Shown here: positions 18,277-27,431 of the stretch, piece after piece
Layout: the number at the start of each line of letters is the position of its first letter
How positions within the stretch are numbered: position 1 is the first letter of the stretch
Source of the DNA: Gammaproteobacteria bacterium
Lineage (GTDB): Bacteria > Pseudomonadota > Gammaproteobacteria > HTCC5015
Assembly: GCA_028284675.1 (NCBI GenBank)
Contig: JANQRI010000001.1
Span: 1-64,000 of the forward strand
DNA length: 64,000 bases
Reading direction: 5' to 3'
Notes under the pieces: model-generated
Database searches by the model: none
What the model saw: the letters and a program-made list of their open reading frames with translations, nothing else
Told to the model about the DNA's origin: nothing
Made by a program: the position numbers and the translations under genes

Positions 18277-19620
18277 ATGTCATTTGAATCGCTCGGCTTG
18301 AGAGCCGAACTGCACCGCGCCGTATCCGAAAAAGGTTACAGCAACCCGACACCGATACAACGTCAGGCAATCCCGCCCATTCTGGAAGGGCGCGATATTA
18401 TGGGTGGAGCACAAACAGGCACCGGCAAAACCGCTGGCTTCACCCTGCCGCTGCTGCACAGACTAATGTCTTCCGGTAAACCGCAAAAAGGCCGTCGTGT
18501 AATCCGCGCACTGGTGCTCGTTCCGACCCGGGAGCTGGCCGCCCAGGTAGCCGAGAGTGTCGACACTTATGGCAAATACCTGCCCCTGAAATCCACTGTG
18601 ATTTTCGGAGGTGTGAAAATCAATCCACAAATTCGCAAACTTCAAAAAGGCATTGATATCCTGATTGCCACTCCGGGCAGGCTGCTTGATCACACCAGCC
18701 AGGAAACCGTCAATCTGTCGAAAATTGATATTTTCGTGCTCGACGAAGCCGACCGCATGCTTGATATGGGTTTTATCCACGATATCCGCAAAATCATCTC
18801 ACTATTACCTGAACAGAAACAGACGCTGCTGTTCTCAGCAACTTTTTCAGCCGATATCAAAGCGCTGGCAAATACTTTACTTAATTCGCCTACGCTGATT
18901 GAAATTAAACGGCGCAGTCCTGCATCCGAACAAATTTCACAAGTGGTGCACCCGGTCGACAAAAGCCGCAAGCGCGAACTGCTTTCCTATCTGATCGGCT
19001 CAAATAACTGGCAACAGGTGCTGGTCTTCACCCGCACCAAACACGGCGCCGACCGCCTTGCCAGACACCTGACACTCGACGGCATCAAAACCACCGCCAT
19101 TCACGGCGATAAAAGCCAGGGCGCGCGGACCCGCGCACTGGCTGATTTCAAATCAGGTAAATTGCGTGTGCTGACTGCAACCGATATCGCCGCACGTGGA
19201 CTTGATATCGATCAGCTGCCGCATGTTGTGAACTTTGAACTGCCCAATGTACCCGAAGACTATGTGCACCGCATCGGCCGCACGGGCCGTGCCGGCAATG
19301 AAGGTGAGGCCATGTCACTGGTGTGCGTGGACGAACTGAAGCTGCTTAAAGATATCGAACAACTTACCAAACGCGAGATTCCCAAAACAGTCATCGACGG
19401 TTTTGAACCCGACCCGACCGCAAAAGCACAACCGGTCAAAGGGCGCGGTAAGCAATCGGGCTCGAAGAAAACCGCCTCCAAAAAACGCTCCGGTAAGAAA
19501 ACGGCATCGAACTGGCAGGAGCGCCGCGCACGCGGCAAAAGCAAACCGAAAAAAAAACGCGGCTCCCAAAATAAATCCCGACACAAGTCCAAGAACAAAC
19601 CGCGCAATACACCATCGTAA
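18277..19620 (+). CDS. rhlE: DEAD-box RNA helicase RhlE
   Basis: 447 residues. All DEAD-box motifs are present: Q motif (GYSNPTPIQRQAIP), motif I AQTGTGKT, PTRELAAQ, TPGR, DEAD followed by RMLDMGF, SAT, and HRIGRTGRAG. The short N terminus (MSFESLGL) and the tail after the helicase core, about 80 residues that are extremely Lys/Arg-rich, match RhlE. It unwinds RNA duplexes in ribosome assembly or mRNA turnover. It is a single gene with no good Shine-Dalgarno visible before the ATG. Confidence 0.94.
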   Translation: MSFESLGLRAELHRAVSEKGYSNPTPIQRQAIPPILEGRDIMGGAQTGTGKTAGFTLPLLHRLMSSGKPQKGRRVIRALVLVPTRELAAQVAESVDTYGKYLPLKSTVIFGGVKINPQIRKLQKGIDILIATPGRLLDHTSQETVNLSKIDIFVLDEADRMLDMGFIHDIRKIISLLPEQKQTLLFSATFSADIKALANTLLNSPTLIEIKRRSPASEQISQVVHPVDKSRKRELLSYLIGSNNWQQVLVFTRTKHGADRLARHLTLDGIKTTAIHGDKSQGARTRALADFKSGKLRVLTATDIAARGLDIDQLPHVVNFELPNVPEDYVHRIGRTGRAGNEGEAMSLVCVDELKLLKDIEQLTKREIPKTVIDGFEPDPTAKAQPVKGRGKQSGSKKTASKKRSGKKTASNWQERRARGKSKPKKKRGSQNKSRHKSKNKPRNTPS

Positions 19621-19795
19621 TAAACCGGGCCGTGCTGTCAAAGCACTGCATCAACAGTTACCGGCCAGGATATTACAAAAGTTATAGCATCCGGCTGAAA
19701 TCAGCCCCACCTTATACTTAAGCTGTATATAACTTTTTACCGCAGTCAATATAATGGCCCCAGATACTAATCAGTTAAGCTCCAGGAGGCTGAAA

Positions 19796-20434
19796 ATGGC
19801 CATATCATCCGAATTTCCACAGGCTGTTTTGCCAAACAGCGGTCAACCTGCACAAACCAATCCGGCAGCCAATGATGATCCGGCCACCCGGGTTTTCGAT
19901 AATATGATTTCACAAAGTATCAAGTTTAAAATTCCTATTATCGATGTTGAAGTTGAGCTAGGAAGCCCGCGAGACCGATTACACACTTCCGTCAACGAAC
20001 TGGATCAAAAGGTCAACGCAGCAGAACAGCTTTTAAGTGATCACAGCCAGCCAATAAAAACATTAATGTCCAAATGGCATTTTCAAACTGATAACTTTGG
20101 CGTTAATGACAGCACTTATAACGCTGTGCTACGCAGTTTCTATAGAGCCCGAGACAGTTATAATAAAACACTTCATGCTGCTGACAACCCTGAAAGCTCA
20201 ACACAACTCCAGAACATAAAAGCCGACCGGGACCTGCTGTCAGATGTTCTCAAAGTGTTAGAAACCGCCAGGGAAGCAAAGTACATAACCTCAGCTGAAT
20301 ATGAACAACTTGGAAAAGACAACAGTTACCCCTCCGAAAACACGCTTTGGGAATACAACATCCAAAAATTCAACACCATGGCTGAAACCTTACAAACCAG
20401 AATGAATACTTTGAAAGAAGCGCTTTCGCAATAA
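19796..20434 (+). CDS. Hypothetical soluble helical protein, 212 aa
   Basis: The start at 19796 is chosen because AGGAGG lies six bases upstream. The open frame reaches back to 19754 but without such a site. The first 40 residues are Pro/Ala/Asn/Gln-rich and look disordered. The rest is predicted to be mainly helical with heptad-like stretches (LDQKVNAAEQLLSD, LLSDVLKVLETAREAK, MAETLQTRMNTLKEAL). No signal peptide, Cys or membrane segment is present. The family is unrecognised. It has its own terminator and lies before the MCP gene. The design (disordered N terminus, helical body, no signal) also describes the paralogues at 60375 and 61288. Confidence 0.75.
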   Translation: MAISSEFPQAVLPNSGQPAQTNPAANDDPATRVFDNMISQSIKFKIPIIDVEVELGSPRDRLHTSVNELDQKVNAAEQLLSDHSQPIKTLMSKWHFQTDNFGVNDSTYNAVLRSFYRARDSYNKTLHAADNPESSTQLQNIKADRDLLSDVLKVLETAREAKYITSAEYEQLGKDNSYPSENTLWEYNIQKFNTMAETLQTRMNTLKEALSQ

Positions 20435-20475
20435 GCTGCACAACCAATCAGCTAACTTGGCTTAACTGCAGACCC

Positions 20476-20506
20476 AAACCCGGCCGATTAAACACCGGCC
20501 GGGTTT
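20476..20506 (+). terminator. Rho-independent terminator
   Basis: AAACCCGGCC (20476-20485) pairs with GGCCGGGTTT (20497-20506), a 10-bp stem followed by further T residues. It follows the 212-aa gene by about 40 bases. Confidence 0.9.
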
Positions 20507-20699
20507 TTTCATTTTCAGCTCGCCAACCCATCCCATATTCAATATATTATTGATTTCTAATTAGAAAACCGCATTGCGGTCAAGCATGCAAGTCCGAACG
20601 ACGTCACTACCTTATATTGTCATGATGGACGAATGCCCAGACTCGTCATACCCCCCTCAGAGACCCGGCTGAAGCCTTAACGAAGCGTACATTTTTTAC

Positions 20700-20726
20700 T
20701 TTATTTTCATTCAAAATTGCCGATAG
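20700..20726 (+). promoter_or_regulatory. Sigma-28 (FliA)-like promoter of the MCP gene
   Basis: GCCGATAG at 20719-20726 differs at one base from the FliA -10 (GCCGATAA). Eleven bases upstream, TTTATTTT (20700-20707) matches the -35 TAAAGTTT at five of eight positions. It lies about 85 bp before the MCP start. MCP genes are classic FliA targets. The -35 is weak. Confidence 0.5.
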
Positions 20727-20810
20727 ATAAGCGCAGACAGATGATGTTTGACTTTGTGCCGTTAATGCTGCGAACAAAAAACCTATCAGATACAAAGGAC
20801 TGGAACCAAG

Positions 20811-22964
20811 ATGTTTAAACTAAAAGTCTCACAAACAGTACCATTAATGATCATGTTATCTGCACTGCTGACCGGCGTTTCGGTTGGTTTTATCAGCTAT
20901 TATCAAGCGACACAGACTTTAGTGCATGATGTCGAGCTGAAAATGACCTCACTGATAGAGGCGCGCAAGCATGAATTAAAAGCGTATTTGGGCTCAATTC
21001 AGGAAGACCTGAATATCATGAGCAGCAATGTAGGCGTCACATATGCTATGACGGACTTTTCGACTGCCTGGAATCAAATCGGTGATAATCCGGTACAAAA
21101 ACTCCAAAAATTATATATACAGGACAACCCGCATCCAACCGGCCAGAAAGAAAATCTGGATGCAGCCGGCGATGGTTCAAGATACAGCGCAGTCCATAAA
21201 AAACATCACCCCTGGTTCCGCCATTTCCTAAGATCCCGCGACTATTATGATATCTTTCTGACCAATAAAAATGGGGATTTGGTTTATAGCGTGTTCAAAG
21301 AACTGGATTACGCAACCAATATGAATACCGGGCAGTGGCGGGACAGCGACCTCGCCAATGCTTTTCGGGCAGCGATAAATAACCCGAACGAAATGCATTT
21401 CTTCGACTTTAGACCTTATGGACCCAGCAATAATGCACCTGCAAGCTTTATGTCCAAAGCAATCAAAAATGCAGCCGGGGAAGTATTGGGTGTTTTAACA
21501 TTTCAAATGCCGATAGAACGCCTTAATGAAAACATGGCACCACTTAAAGGCATGGGCGAAACCGCTGAAAGCTTTGTTGTCGGTGAAGATAAGCTGATGC
21601 GCACGAACTCCCGCTTTTCGGAGGAATCCACGATACTCAAAACCAGCGTTTCAAACTCTGCTGTTGAAAAAGCGTTTGCAGGGGAAACCGGTATGACTAC
21701 CACCGAGAATTATCTGGGCGTACCGGTGTTTTCAGCCTATACACCTTTTGAGTTTATGGGCACAAAATGGGCGATTCTTACAGAAGAAACCGCCGAAGAA
21801 GTCATGGCTCCTTTGAGCGTTATTCGCAATTTTACTATTCTTTTTACGCTGATCTCGATCACGATCGTCACCGGCCTGGGTATCTTTGGCGGCAATCGCA
21901 TCACCAAGCCGCTCAATCAACTTATTCGTTTAATGGGTAAACTGGAAACCGGCGATACCGGCTTCGAAGTACCGCATGCACAAAGAGGCGATGAAATCGG
22001 TGATATGGCCCGCGCGCTGAAATCCTTTAAACAGACTGCAATACAAAATAATCAGATGGCAAAAGAACGGGAGGAGCAGGAAAGAGCCGAGCAGGAACGT
22101 TTGAACCAGGAGCGCCAAAGAATTATGAATGAACTGGCAGACTCATTTGAAAGCACCGTATCAGATGCCATTAAGAAAGTTTTTGAGACCTCCAGCAGCC
22201 TAAACAAATCATCCGACAAAATGGGCTCGGCCACTATGAATGCCAATCAAAAATCGCTTCAAGTCGCCTCAACATCCGGTGAAACATCATCTAATGTGCA
22301 GACAGTAGCCGGCGCCACAGAAGAAATGACCGCCTCTATTCGGGAAATTGCCAAGCAGGTTTCAAAATCCAAACAGGTGATTGATGATGCCGTGCAAAGA
22401 GCCGAAGCAGCTGATTCCTCAGCACAGGTGCTATCAAACGCAGTGGATTCAATTGGTGAAGTCACTGAGCTGATTAATGATATTACTGACAAAATCAATA
22501 TGCTCGCTTTGAATGCAACAATCGAGTCTGCCCGCGCCGGCGAAGCCGGTAAAGGTTTTGCGGTGGTTGCGAATGAAGTTAAAGATCTGGCCAACCAGAC
22601 ATCGCTGGCTACCAAGGACATCTCCAAGGAAATCACCAATATCCAGCATATTTCGACCGAAGTGGTCAACGTGATGCAGGCAATTCGTGAAGCGATCAGC
22701 AATATAAACGAGTACGCTTCCAGTATTGCAACCGCGGTGGAGGAGCAATCTGCCGTTACCAACGAAATATCAATGAACATGCTGTCTGCGGCAGATGGCG
22801 TGCAGTTGATCAGCGCCAATATAGAAGACGTCACCAAAGCATCGGAAGCTGCTGATACCGCCGCCAATGAAGTACTGAACGCCTCACAGATGCTAAATGA
22901 GCAGGCTCAGTTCCTTGACGAGGAATCACGTAATTTTATTCAGGGTATTCGTAACGCCTCATAA
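20811..22964 (+). CDS. Methyl-accepting chemotaxis protein (Cache-type sensor)
   Basis: 717 residues. The first membrane helix (about residues 8-32) is followed by a periplasmic domain of about 300 residues of double-Cache type (RDYYDIFLTNKNGDLVYSVFKE, then a second lobe). The second membrane helix is near residues 340-362, then HAMP (NRITKPLNQLI), a Glu-rich coiled coil and the signalling hairpin with tip MLALNATIESARAGEAGKGF then AVVANEVKDLANQ. It should sense a small ligand and feed the CheA/CheW of the following operon. There is no CheR-docking pentapeptide at the C terminus. Confidence 0.94.
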   Translation: MFKLKVSQTVPLMIMLSALLTGVSVGFISYYQATQTLVHDVELKMTSLIEARKHELKAYLGSIQEDLNIMSSNVGVTYAMTDFSTAWNQIGDNPVQKLQKLYIQDNPHPTGQKENLDAAGDGSRYSAVHKKHHPWFRHFLRSRDYYDIFLTNKNGDLVYSVFKELDYATNMNTGQWRDSDLANAFRAAINNPNEMHFFDFRPYGPSNNAPASFMSKAIKNAAGEVLGVLTFQMPIERLNENMAPLKGMGETAESFVVGEDKLMRTNSRFSEESTILKTSVSNSAVEKAFAGETGMTTTENYLGVPVFSAYTPFEFMGTKWAILTEETAEEVMAPLSVIRNFTILFTLISITIVTGLGIFGGNRITKPLNQLIRLMGKLETGDTGFEVPHAQRGDEIGDMARALKSFKQTAIQNNQMAKEREEQERAEQERLNQERQRIMNELADSFESTVSDAIKKVFETSSSLNKSSDKMGSATMNANQKSLQVASTSGETSSNVQTVAGATEEMTASIREIAKQVSKSKQVIDDAVQRAEAADSSAQVLSNAVDSIGEVTELINDITDKINMLALNATIESARAGEAGKGFAVVANEVKDLANQTSLATKDISKEITNIQHISTEVVNVMQAIREAISNINEYASSIATAVEEQSAVTNEISMNMLSAADGVQLISANIEDVTKASEAADTAANEVLNASQMLNEQAQFLDEESRNFIQGIRNAS

Positions 22965-22992
22965 ACAAGGCAGCACAACTGAAATCTTATTG

Positions 22993-23017
22993 GAAAGCCG
23001 CGTTCTACGCGGCTTTC
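22993..23017. terminator. Bidirectional terminator between MCP and ParA-like gene
   Basis: GAAAGCCGCG (22993-23002) and CGCGGCTTTC (23008-23017) form a perfect 10-bp stem with a 5-base loop. It follows the MCP stop and includes the last codons of the convergent gene at 23005-23898. Confidence 0.75.
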
Positions 23018-23898
23018 TTACGCATTCGTGAAGTAATAGCACGGGCGATTTTTTGCAGCGCCCCCACAGCTTTGGAACCCGATCCATCGAAACAGACAGG
23101 CAAATAACTGCGAACAGAGGCAACAACCTTGTCGTCTTCCGGCACTTCGCCCAACATTTCCAGGTCGCTTCCTACATAACGTTTTAAAACCGTGCGCAAC
23201 TGTAATGCATCGAAAGACCCTCGCGCCTGACCGACGCGATTGACGATCAGCATCGGATAAAAATCCCGTAACACCGCTTCCGCCAGCTCCCTGGATTCAG
23301 GGTTATTCTCACCGGCCGCCTGTAAAATTTCATCCACACTGTGATAATCATTTTTTGCCAGCTGACGACCGATATCACTGCGCGACATAAACTGCGACAA
23401 TACTCTGCGTATAGCCGCAAGCTTAATAAATTTGTAAGCATCAAAAACCGCGGTCGGATCAGGATTGGTAACCAGAAGGTGCAAATCCGCCATCAGAAAA
23501 AAATCCAGGCAATGTAGATTGGTGCCGGCCCCAATATCAAGTATCACAATATCCGCATCCAGCTTACGCAAATGCCTGGCCAGGCGCTGCTTGGTTGCAT
23601 ACGCAGGGTTCGCGGTTGCCAGAGTTTCGCCTGTTCCGGCCAGTAAACTCAGGCCCTCGCAACTTTCAATCGGCAACAACACATCCTGTAACTCATCAAC
23701 ATCACGATTTAAAAAGTCTGTTAACGTATGCTTTGGTTTAAAACGCCCAAATAAAATGTGTAAATCCGCGCCGCCAAAATCCATATCAGCCATCACGACG
23801 CTATAACCTGCGCGCGCCAAAAGCACTCCCAGGTTACTGGTGACAAAACTTTTTCCAACACCACCTTTGCCGGAACCAACCGATATAATTTGAGGCAT
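23005..23898 (-). CDS. ParA/MinD-type ATPase (FlhG-like)
   Basis: 297 residues from the ATG at 23898, which puts the deviant Walker A GKGGVGKS at residues 10-17. Upstream in-frame codons start only with TTG and are not needed. ADMDFGGADLH (switch I region), DIVILDIGAGT (Walker B) and VTNPDPTAVFDAYKFIK follow, as in FlhG/MinD relatives. No N-terminal membrane-targeting or DNA-binding domain is seen, and the C terminus is basic (TSRMRKKAA). Its position between an MCP gene and a che operon suggests it positions the chemosensory array or limits its number (inference). FlhG and ParC are the nearest roles known. Confidence 0.85.
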   Translation of the reverse strand: MPQIISVGSGKGGVGKSFVTSNLGVLLARAGYSVVMADMDFGGADLHILFGRFKPKHTLTDFLNRDVDELQDVLLPIESCEGLSLLAGTGETLATANPAYATKQRLARHLRKLDADIVILDIGAGTNLHCLDFFLMADLHLLVTNPDPTAVFDAYKFIKLAAIRRVLSQFMSRSDIGRQLAKNDYHSVDEILQAAGENNPESRELAEAVLRDFYPMLIVNRVGQARGSFDALQLRTVLKRYVGSDLEMLGEVPEDDKVVASVRSYLPVCFDGSGSKAVGALQKIARAITSRMRKKAA

Positions 23899-24112
23899 AT
23901 CAATTCTATATTTAACCAGATAGGCAGTATCATCGGCCAAACCAAGCAGGCCTTTACACACCCCCGGCAAGAACCCGCATAAAACCTTTGGAACACAGGT
24001 TTTTAAAACTAAACCTCTTTGAAGGAAAGCCGATACACTTTATTAGCTAGGGTACGCTCCCGGCAGGGGCGTAAATCATAATTCATCAAACTCAGACCCA
24101 ATATAAAAAGAC

Positions 24113-26947
24113 ATGGACGACATGGATGACATGCGGGAGATTATTCAGGAGTTTCTCGCTGAAAGCCTGGAAAACCTGGATCAACTGGACAACGAATTTG
24201 TTGCGTTGGAAGAAAACCCTACTGACCACGAAATACTTAGCAGTATTTTTCGCACTATTCACAGCATCAAAGGCACTTGTGGATTTCTCGGATTTGAAAA
24301 GCTCGAGAAAGTAACACACGCAGGCGAAGATGTTCTTGGTTTGCTGCGTGACGGCAAGCTAATGCTTAATACAGAGATGGCCAGCACATTGCTCACCATG
24401 CTGGATACTGTTCGAGAAATGCTCAAAACCATCGAAAGCACCGGCACTGACGGTGACGACCCTCATAGCACACTCGTCGAAAAGCTGGTCGAATTCAAAA
24501 ATACTGAAAACACCCAGCCCGCTGAAACCAAAGAGCCGGTAACCGAAGAAGCATCCGCTGATACCGAAACACCTGCGGAAAAGGCTTCTCCTGAACCCAC
24601 GGATGATACGCAAACAGTTAAAGAAGCGACCGCCCCTAAACCCGCAAAGAAAAAGTCAAAAAAGAAAACAGCAAAAACTACCAGTAAAGACAATACCAAA
24701 ACGTTTCAACTGGATCCCAAAGACCCGCATGCCGCAGAAACGCTACGGGTTTTTCAGGCTGAGTGTCTGGAGCATTTACAGGAATTTGAAAAACGACTGA
24801 AACCACAAGCCGCTAACAGCAACGCCATTGATTATGCCGGCTTGTTCCGGGCCATCCATGGCATTAATGCCTGCGCGAGCCGGATTGAGTTAAAACCTCT
24901 GGAAAAACTTTCCTCAGCGGTAGAAAACTTAATAGCCGCGTTGCGGGATGAAGAAATCACCAACAATGCAACAATAGCAGAAACCCTAAATGCATCAGTC
25001 ACTTCTCTGAAAACAAGCATCGATAATCTGGGCAACCTGCCTGACGAAGCAGAGAAAAACCATGCGAAACTCATTGAGCGCCTGAACCTGCTCAGCCTGG
25101 GGGAAAACGCAGTACCCGAACCACCCGCGCCAGAGAAAAGCAGCACGCCACAAGAATCCAAGAACGACGCCGGCAACACCACTGCCGCAACCATAGACAG
25201 CAAACCGGGCACATCCACACCGCCTGTTGAATACATTCGGGTTGATGTCAACCTGCTGGACAACCTGGTAAACCTGGTTGGCGAACTGGTATTAGCGCGC
25301 AACCAGATTACCCAATATACAAAAAATTTCCAGGATAGAATGCTTCTTGGGGCCTGCCAAAATCTAAATCTGATCACTTCCGAATTACAGCAGGCCTGCA
25401 TGAAAACCCGCATGCAACCGATCAGCACCGTCTGGAACAAAATACCGCGCGTTGTTCGGGATCTTGCGAAAAGCGCAAAAAAACAAGTCACCATTGATAT
25501 GTCCGGTAAAGATACCGAACTCGATAAAAGCCTGCTTGAGGCTATCAAAGACCCTTTGACACATATGGTCAGAAACTCGGTTGACCATGGCATAGAAACA
25601 CCGGAAAAGCGCACCGCCGCCGGTAAAAATCCCGAGGGCACTTTAAGTCTTCGCGCCTATCATGAAGGCGGTCAGGTCTTTATCGTAATTTCCGACGACG
25701 GCGCAGGCATAGACAGCAATAAAATACTGAATAAAGCGCTCGAGAAAAAACTGATTACCGAAGATCAGGCCAAAGCAATGAATGATAATGAGATCGCACA
25801 GCTCATCTTCATGGCCGGGCTTTCGACAGCTGAAAAAGTCACCAATATATCCGGTCGCGGTGTCGGCATGGATGTCGTTAAAACCAATATCGAAAAAATT
25901 GGCGGCTATGTCAACATCATCAATAAACCCGGCCAGGGCAGCACTTTTATTATTCAACTGCCACTCACTCTGGCCATTATTCCGACACTAATGGTCCGCA
26001 GCGGCGAACAAAATTTTGCAATTCCCCAGGTTAATGCACACAAGCTTATTCGCATGAAAGGCGACCAGGGCAAAAACTGTATCGAAATGGTCCACGGCGC
26101 ACCCGTATATCGCCTGCATGGCAATCTGCTTCCGCTGGTGCTGTTAAATGAACAGCTTGACCTGGAAAAAATAGCATCTGAAAAATCGGTTCAAATCGTC
26201 GTTGTACAGGCCAATCACAATCGTTATGGCCTGGTGGTTGATGAAATACTCGACAACCAGGAAATCGTGGTCAAACCATTGTCCGAGTACTTAAAACCGT
26301 TAAGCATGTATGCCGGCGCAACCATTTTAGGTGACGGCTCTGTGGCACTGATACTCGATATAGCCGGCCTGGCTCAGCATGCAGGGGTGCTTTCAGAAAG
26401 CCTGCAGCATGCGGTAGACAAAGACGGCAATGAGCTTGAAATACACAACAATGAAAATGAACGAACCATGCTTATTGTAAAGTCGGAGTTTGGCGGACGG
26501 GTTGCAATACTGCTTGACGATGTTATTCACCTGAAAAAATTTCATGTCAATGAAATCGAATTTGCCGGCCACCAGCGACTGGTGCAATACCGAAACGGCA
26601 TCATGCCTCTAATCAGCATAAGCGCGACACTGGAAGAGCGCCGCAAAACCCCGCGTGAAGAACTCGATACAAGCAAACACAAAGACAAACAGCTGTTTCC
26701 CGTTTTGATTTACAAGGTAAACGGCCACTATGTCGGCCTCGAAGTGGGAGAAATCATAGATATCGTCAATGCCGACGCCACTATTACAGGCGTCACTTCA
26801 CGAAAAGGTGCAATCGGGACCATTGTTACGCAAGGCCAGGTAACCGAACTTTTTGATATCAATGCTTTTTTTGAGTTGGCGGAATCCATCGTCAACTCAC
26901 AAGAACCCAATAGAACCGCCGCACCCGGAGAGAGCTTGCCACTATGA
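24113..26947 (+). CDS. cheA: Chemotaxis histidine kinase CheA with two Hpt-like and two CheW-like domains
   Basis: 944 residues. The first Hpt domain carries the phosphorylatable His50 in TIHSIKGTCGF. A Lys/Glu/Pro/Ala-rich linker follows, then a second Hpt-like domain with His249 in AIHGINACAS, where the usual Lys and Gly after His are Asn and Ala. The dimerisation helices (VNLLDNLVNLVGELVLARNQ), the N box (MVRNSVDHGIE) and the G boxes (DDGAGI, GRGVGMDVV) are intact. The C terminus holds a CheW-like regulatory domain and then a second, more divergent one from about residue 775. Three in-frame ATGs lie at 24113, 24122 and 24131, none with a strong Shine-Dalgarno. The gene overlaps cheW by ATGA. 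Confidence 0.95.
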   Translation: MDDMDDMREIIQEFLAESLENLDQLDNEFVALEENPTDHEILSSIFRTIHSIKGTCGFLGFEKLEKVTHAGEDVLGLLRDGKLMLNTEMASTLLTMLDTVREMLKTIESTGTDGDDPHSTLVEKLVEFKNTENTQPAETKEPVTEEASADTETPAEKASPEPTDDTQTVKEATAPKPAKKKSKKKTAKTTSKDNTKTFQLDPKDPHAAETLRVFQAECLEHLQEFEKRLKPQAANSNAIDYAGLFRAIHGINACASRIELKPLEKLSSAVENLIAALRDEEITNNATIAETLNASVTSLKTSIDNLGNLPDEAEKNHAKLIERLNLLSLGENAVPEPPAPEKSSTPQESKNDAGNTTAATIDSKPGTSTPPVEYIRVDVNLLDNLVNLVGELVLARNQITQYTKNFQDRMLLGACQNLNLITSELQQACMKTRMQPISTVWNKIPRVVRDLAKSAKKQVTIDMSGKDTELDKSLLEAIKDPLTHMVRNSVDHGIETPEKRTAAGKNPEGTLSLRAYHEGGQVFIVISDDGAGIDSNKILNKALEKKLITEDQAKAMNDNEIAQLIFMAGLSTAEKVTNISGRGVGMDVVKTNIEKIGGYVNIINKPGQGSTFIIQLPLTLAIIPTLMVRSGEQNFAIPQVNAHKLIRMKGDQGKNCIEMVHGAPVYRLHGNLLPLVLLNEQLDLEKIASEKSVQIVVVQANHNRYGLVVDEILDNQEIVVKPLSEYLKPLSMYAGATILGDGSVALILDIAGLAQHAGVLSESLQHAVDKDGNELEIHNNENERTMLIVKSEFGGRVAILLDDVIHLKKFHVNEIEFAGHQRLVQYRNGIMPLISISATLEERRKTPREELDTSKHKDKQLFPVLIYKVNGHYVGLEVGEIIDIVNADATITGVTSRKGAIGTIVTQGQVTELFDINAFFELAESIVNSQEPNRTAAPGESLPL

Positions 26948-27417
26948 ATCAGTCTAAACAGATCTGCACTTTCTATTTGGACAATCTATATCTCGGCCTG
27001 GTAGCAGAGCGGGTGCAGGAAACATCCAGGAACCACAATATTACTCCGGTACCGTTGGCACCACGAGTTATCAGTGGCGTTATGAACTTACGCGGACGAA
27101 TCAGCACAGCGATTAACCTGGACGAACTGCTCTCTTTGGAAAAACAAAAAGAAAACCAACGAACCGCAAATATCGTTATCAGGACAGAAAACAACGAGCT
27201 TCTTAATTTGCTGGTCGACAGGGTTGATGACATTCTTGAAATAGAAGACCAGCACTTTGAATACCCGCCGGAAACACTTTCCAGCGAAGTAAGAGGCTTA
27301 ATTCAAGGCGCTTACAAGCTTGAGAAAAACTTACTGTTACTCATTGACCACAAATCTTTGTTCAAAAGAATATCACAAATAACCAAACTCAAAAACCAAA
27401 AAGAAATAATACACTAG
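26944..27417 (+). CDS. cheW: Chemotaxis adaptor CheW
   Basis: 157 residues, one CheW domain. Family marks include 'APRVISGVMNLRGRISTAINL' (positions about 39-59; Asn-Leu-Arg-Gly-Arg key), 'NLLVDRVDDILEI' and the closing 'LLLIDHKSLF'. It links the receptor to CheA. Its start overlaps the cheA stop by four bases (26944-26947), so expression is coupled. CheB follows after 14 bases. Confidence 0.95.
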   Translation: MNQSKQICTFYLDNLYLGLVAERVQETSRNHNITPVPLAPRVISGVMNLRGRISTAINLDELLSLEKQKENQRTANIVIRTENNELLNLLVDRVDDILEIEDQHFEYPPETLSSEVRGLIQGAYKLEKNLLLLIDHKSLFKRISQITKLKNQKEIIH

Positions 27418-27431
27418 CCGAGTAACCAACA

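Noticed and set aside
20554..20567. TTTCTAATTAGAAA palindrome upstream of the MCP gene
   Set aside because: A+T-rich 14-bp palindromes arise by chance, and it is far from the likely promoter.
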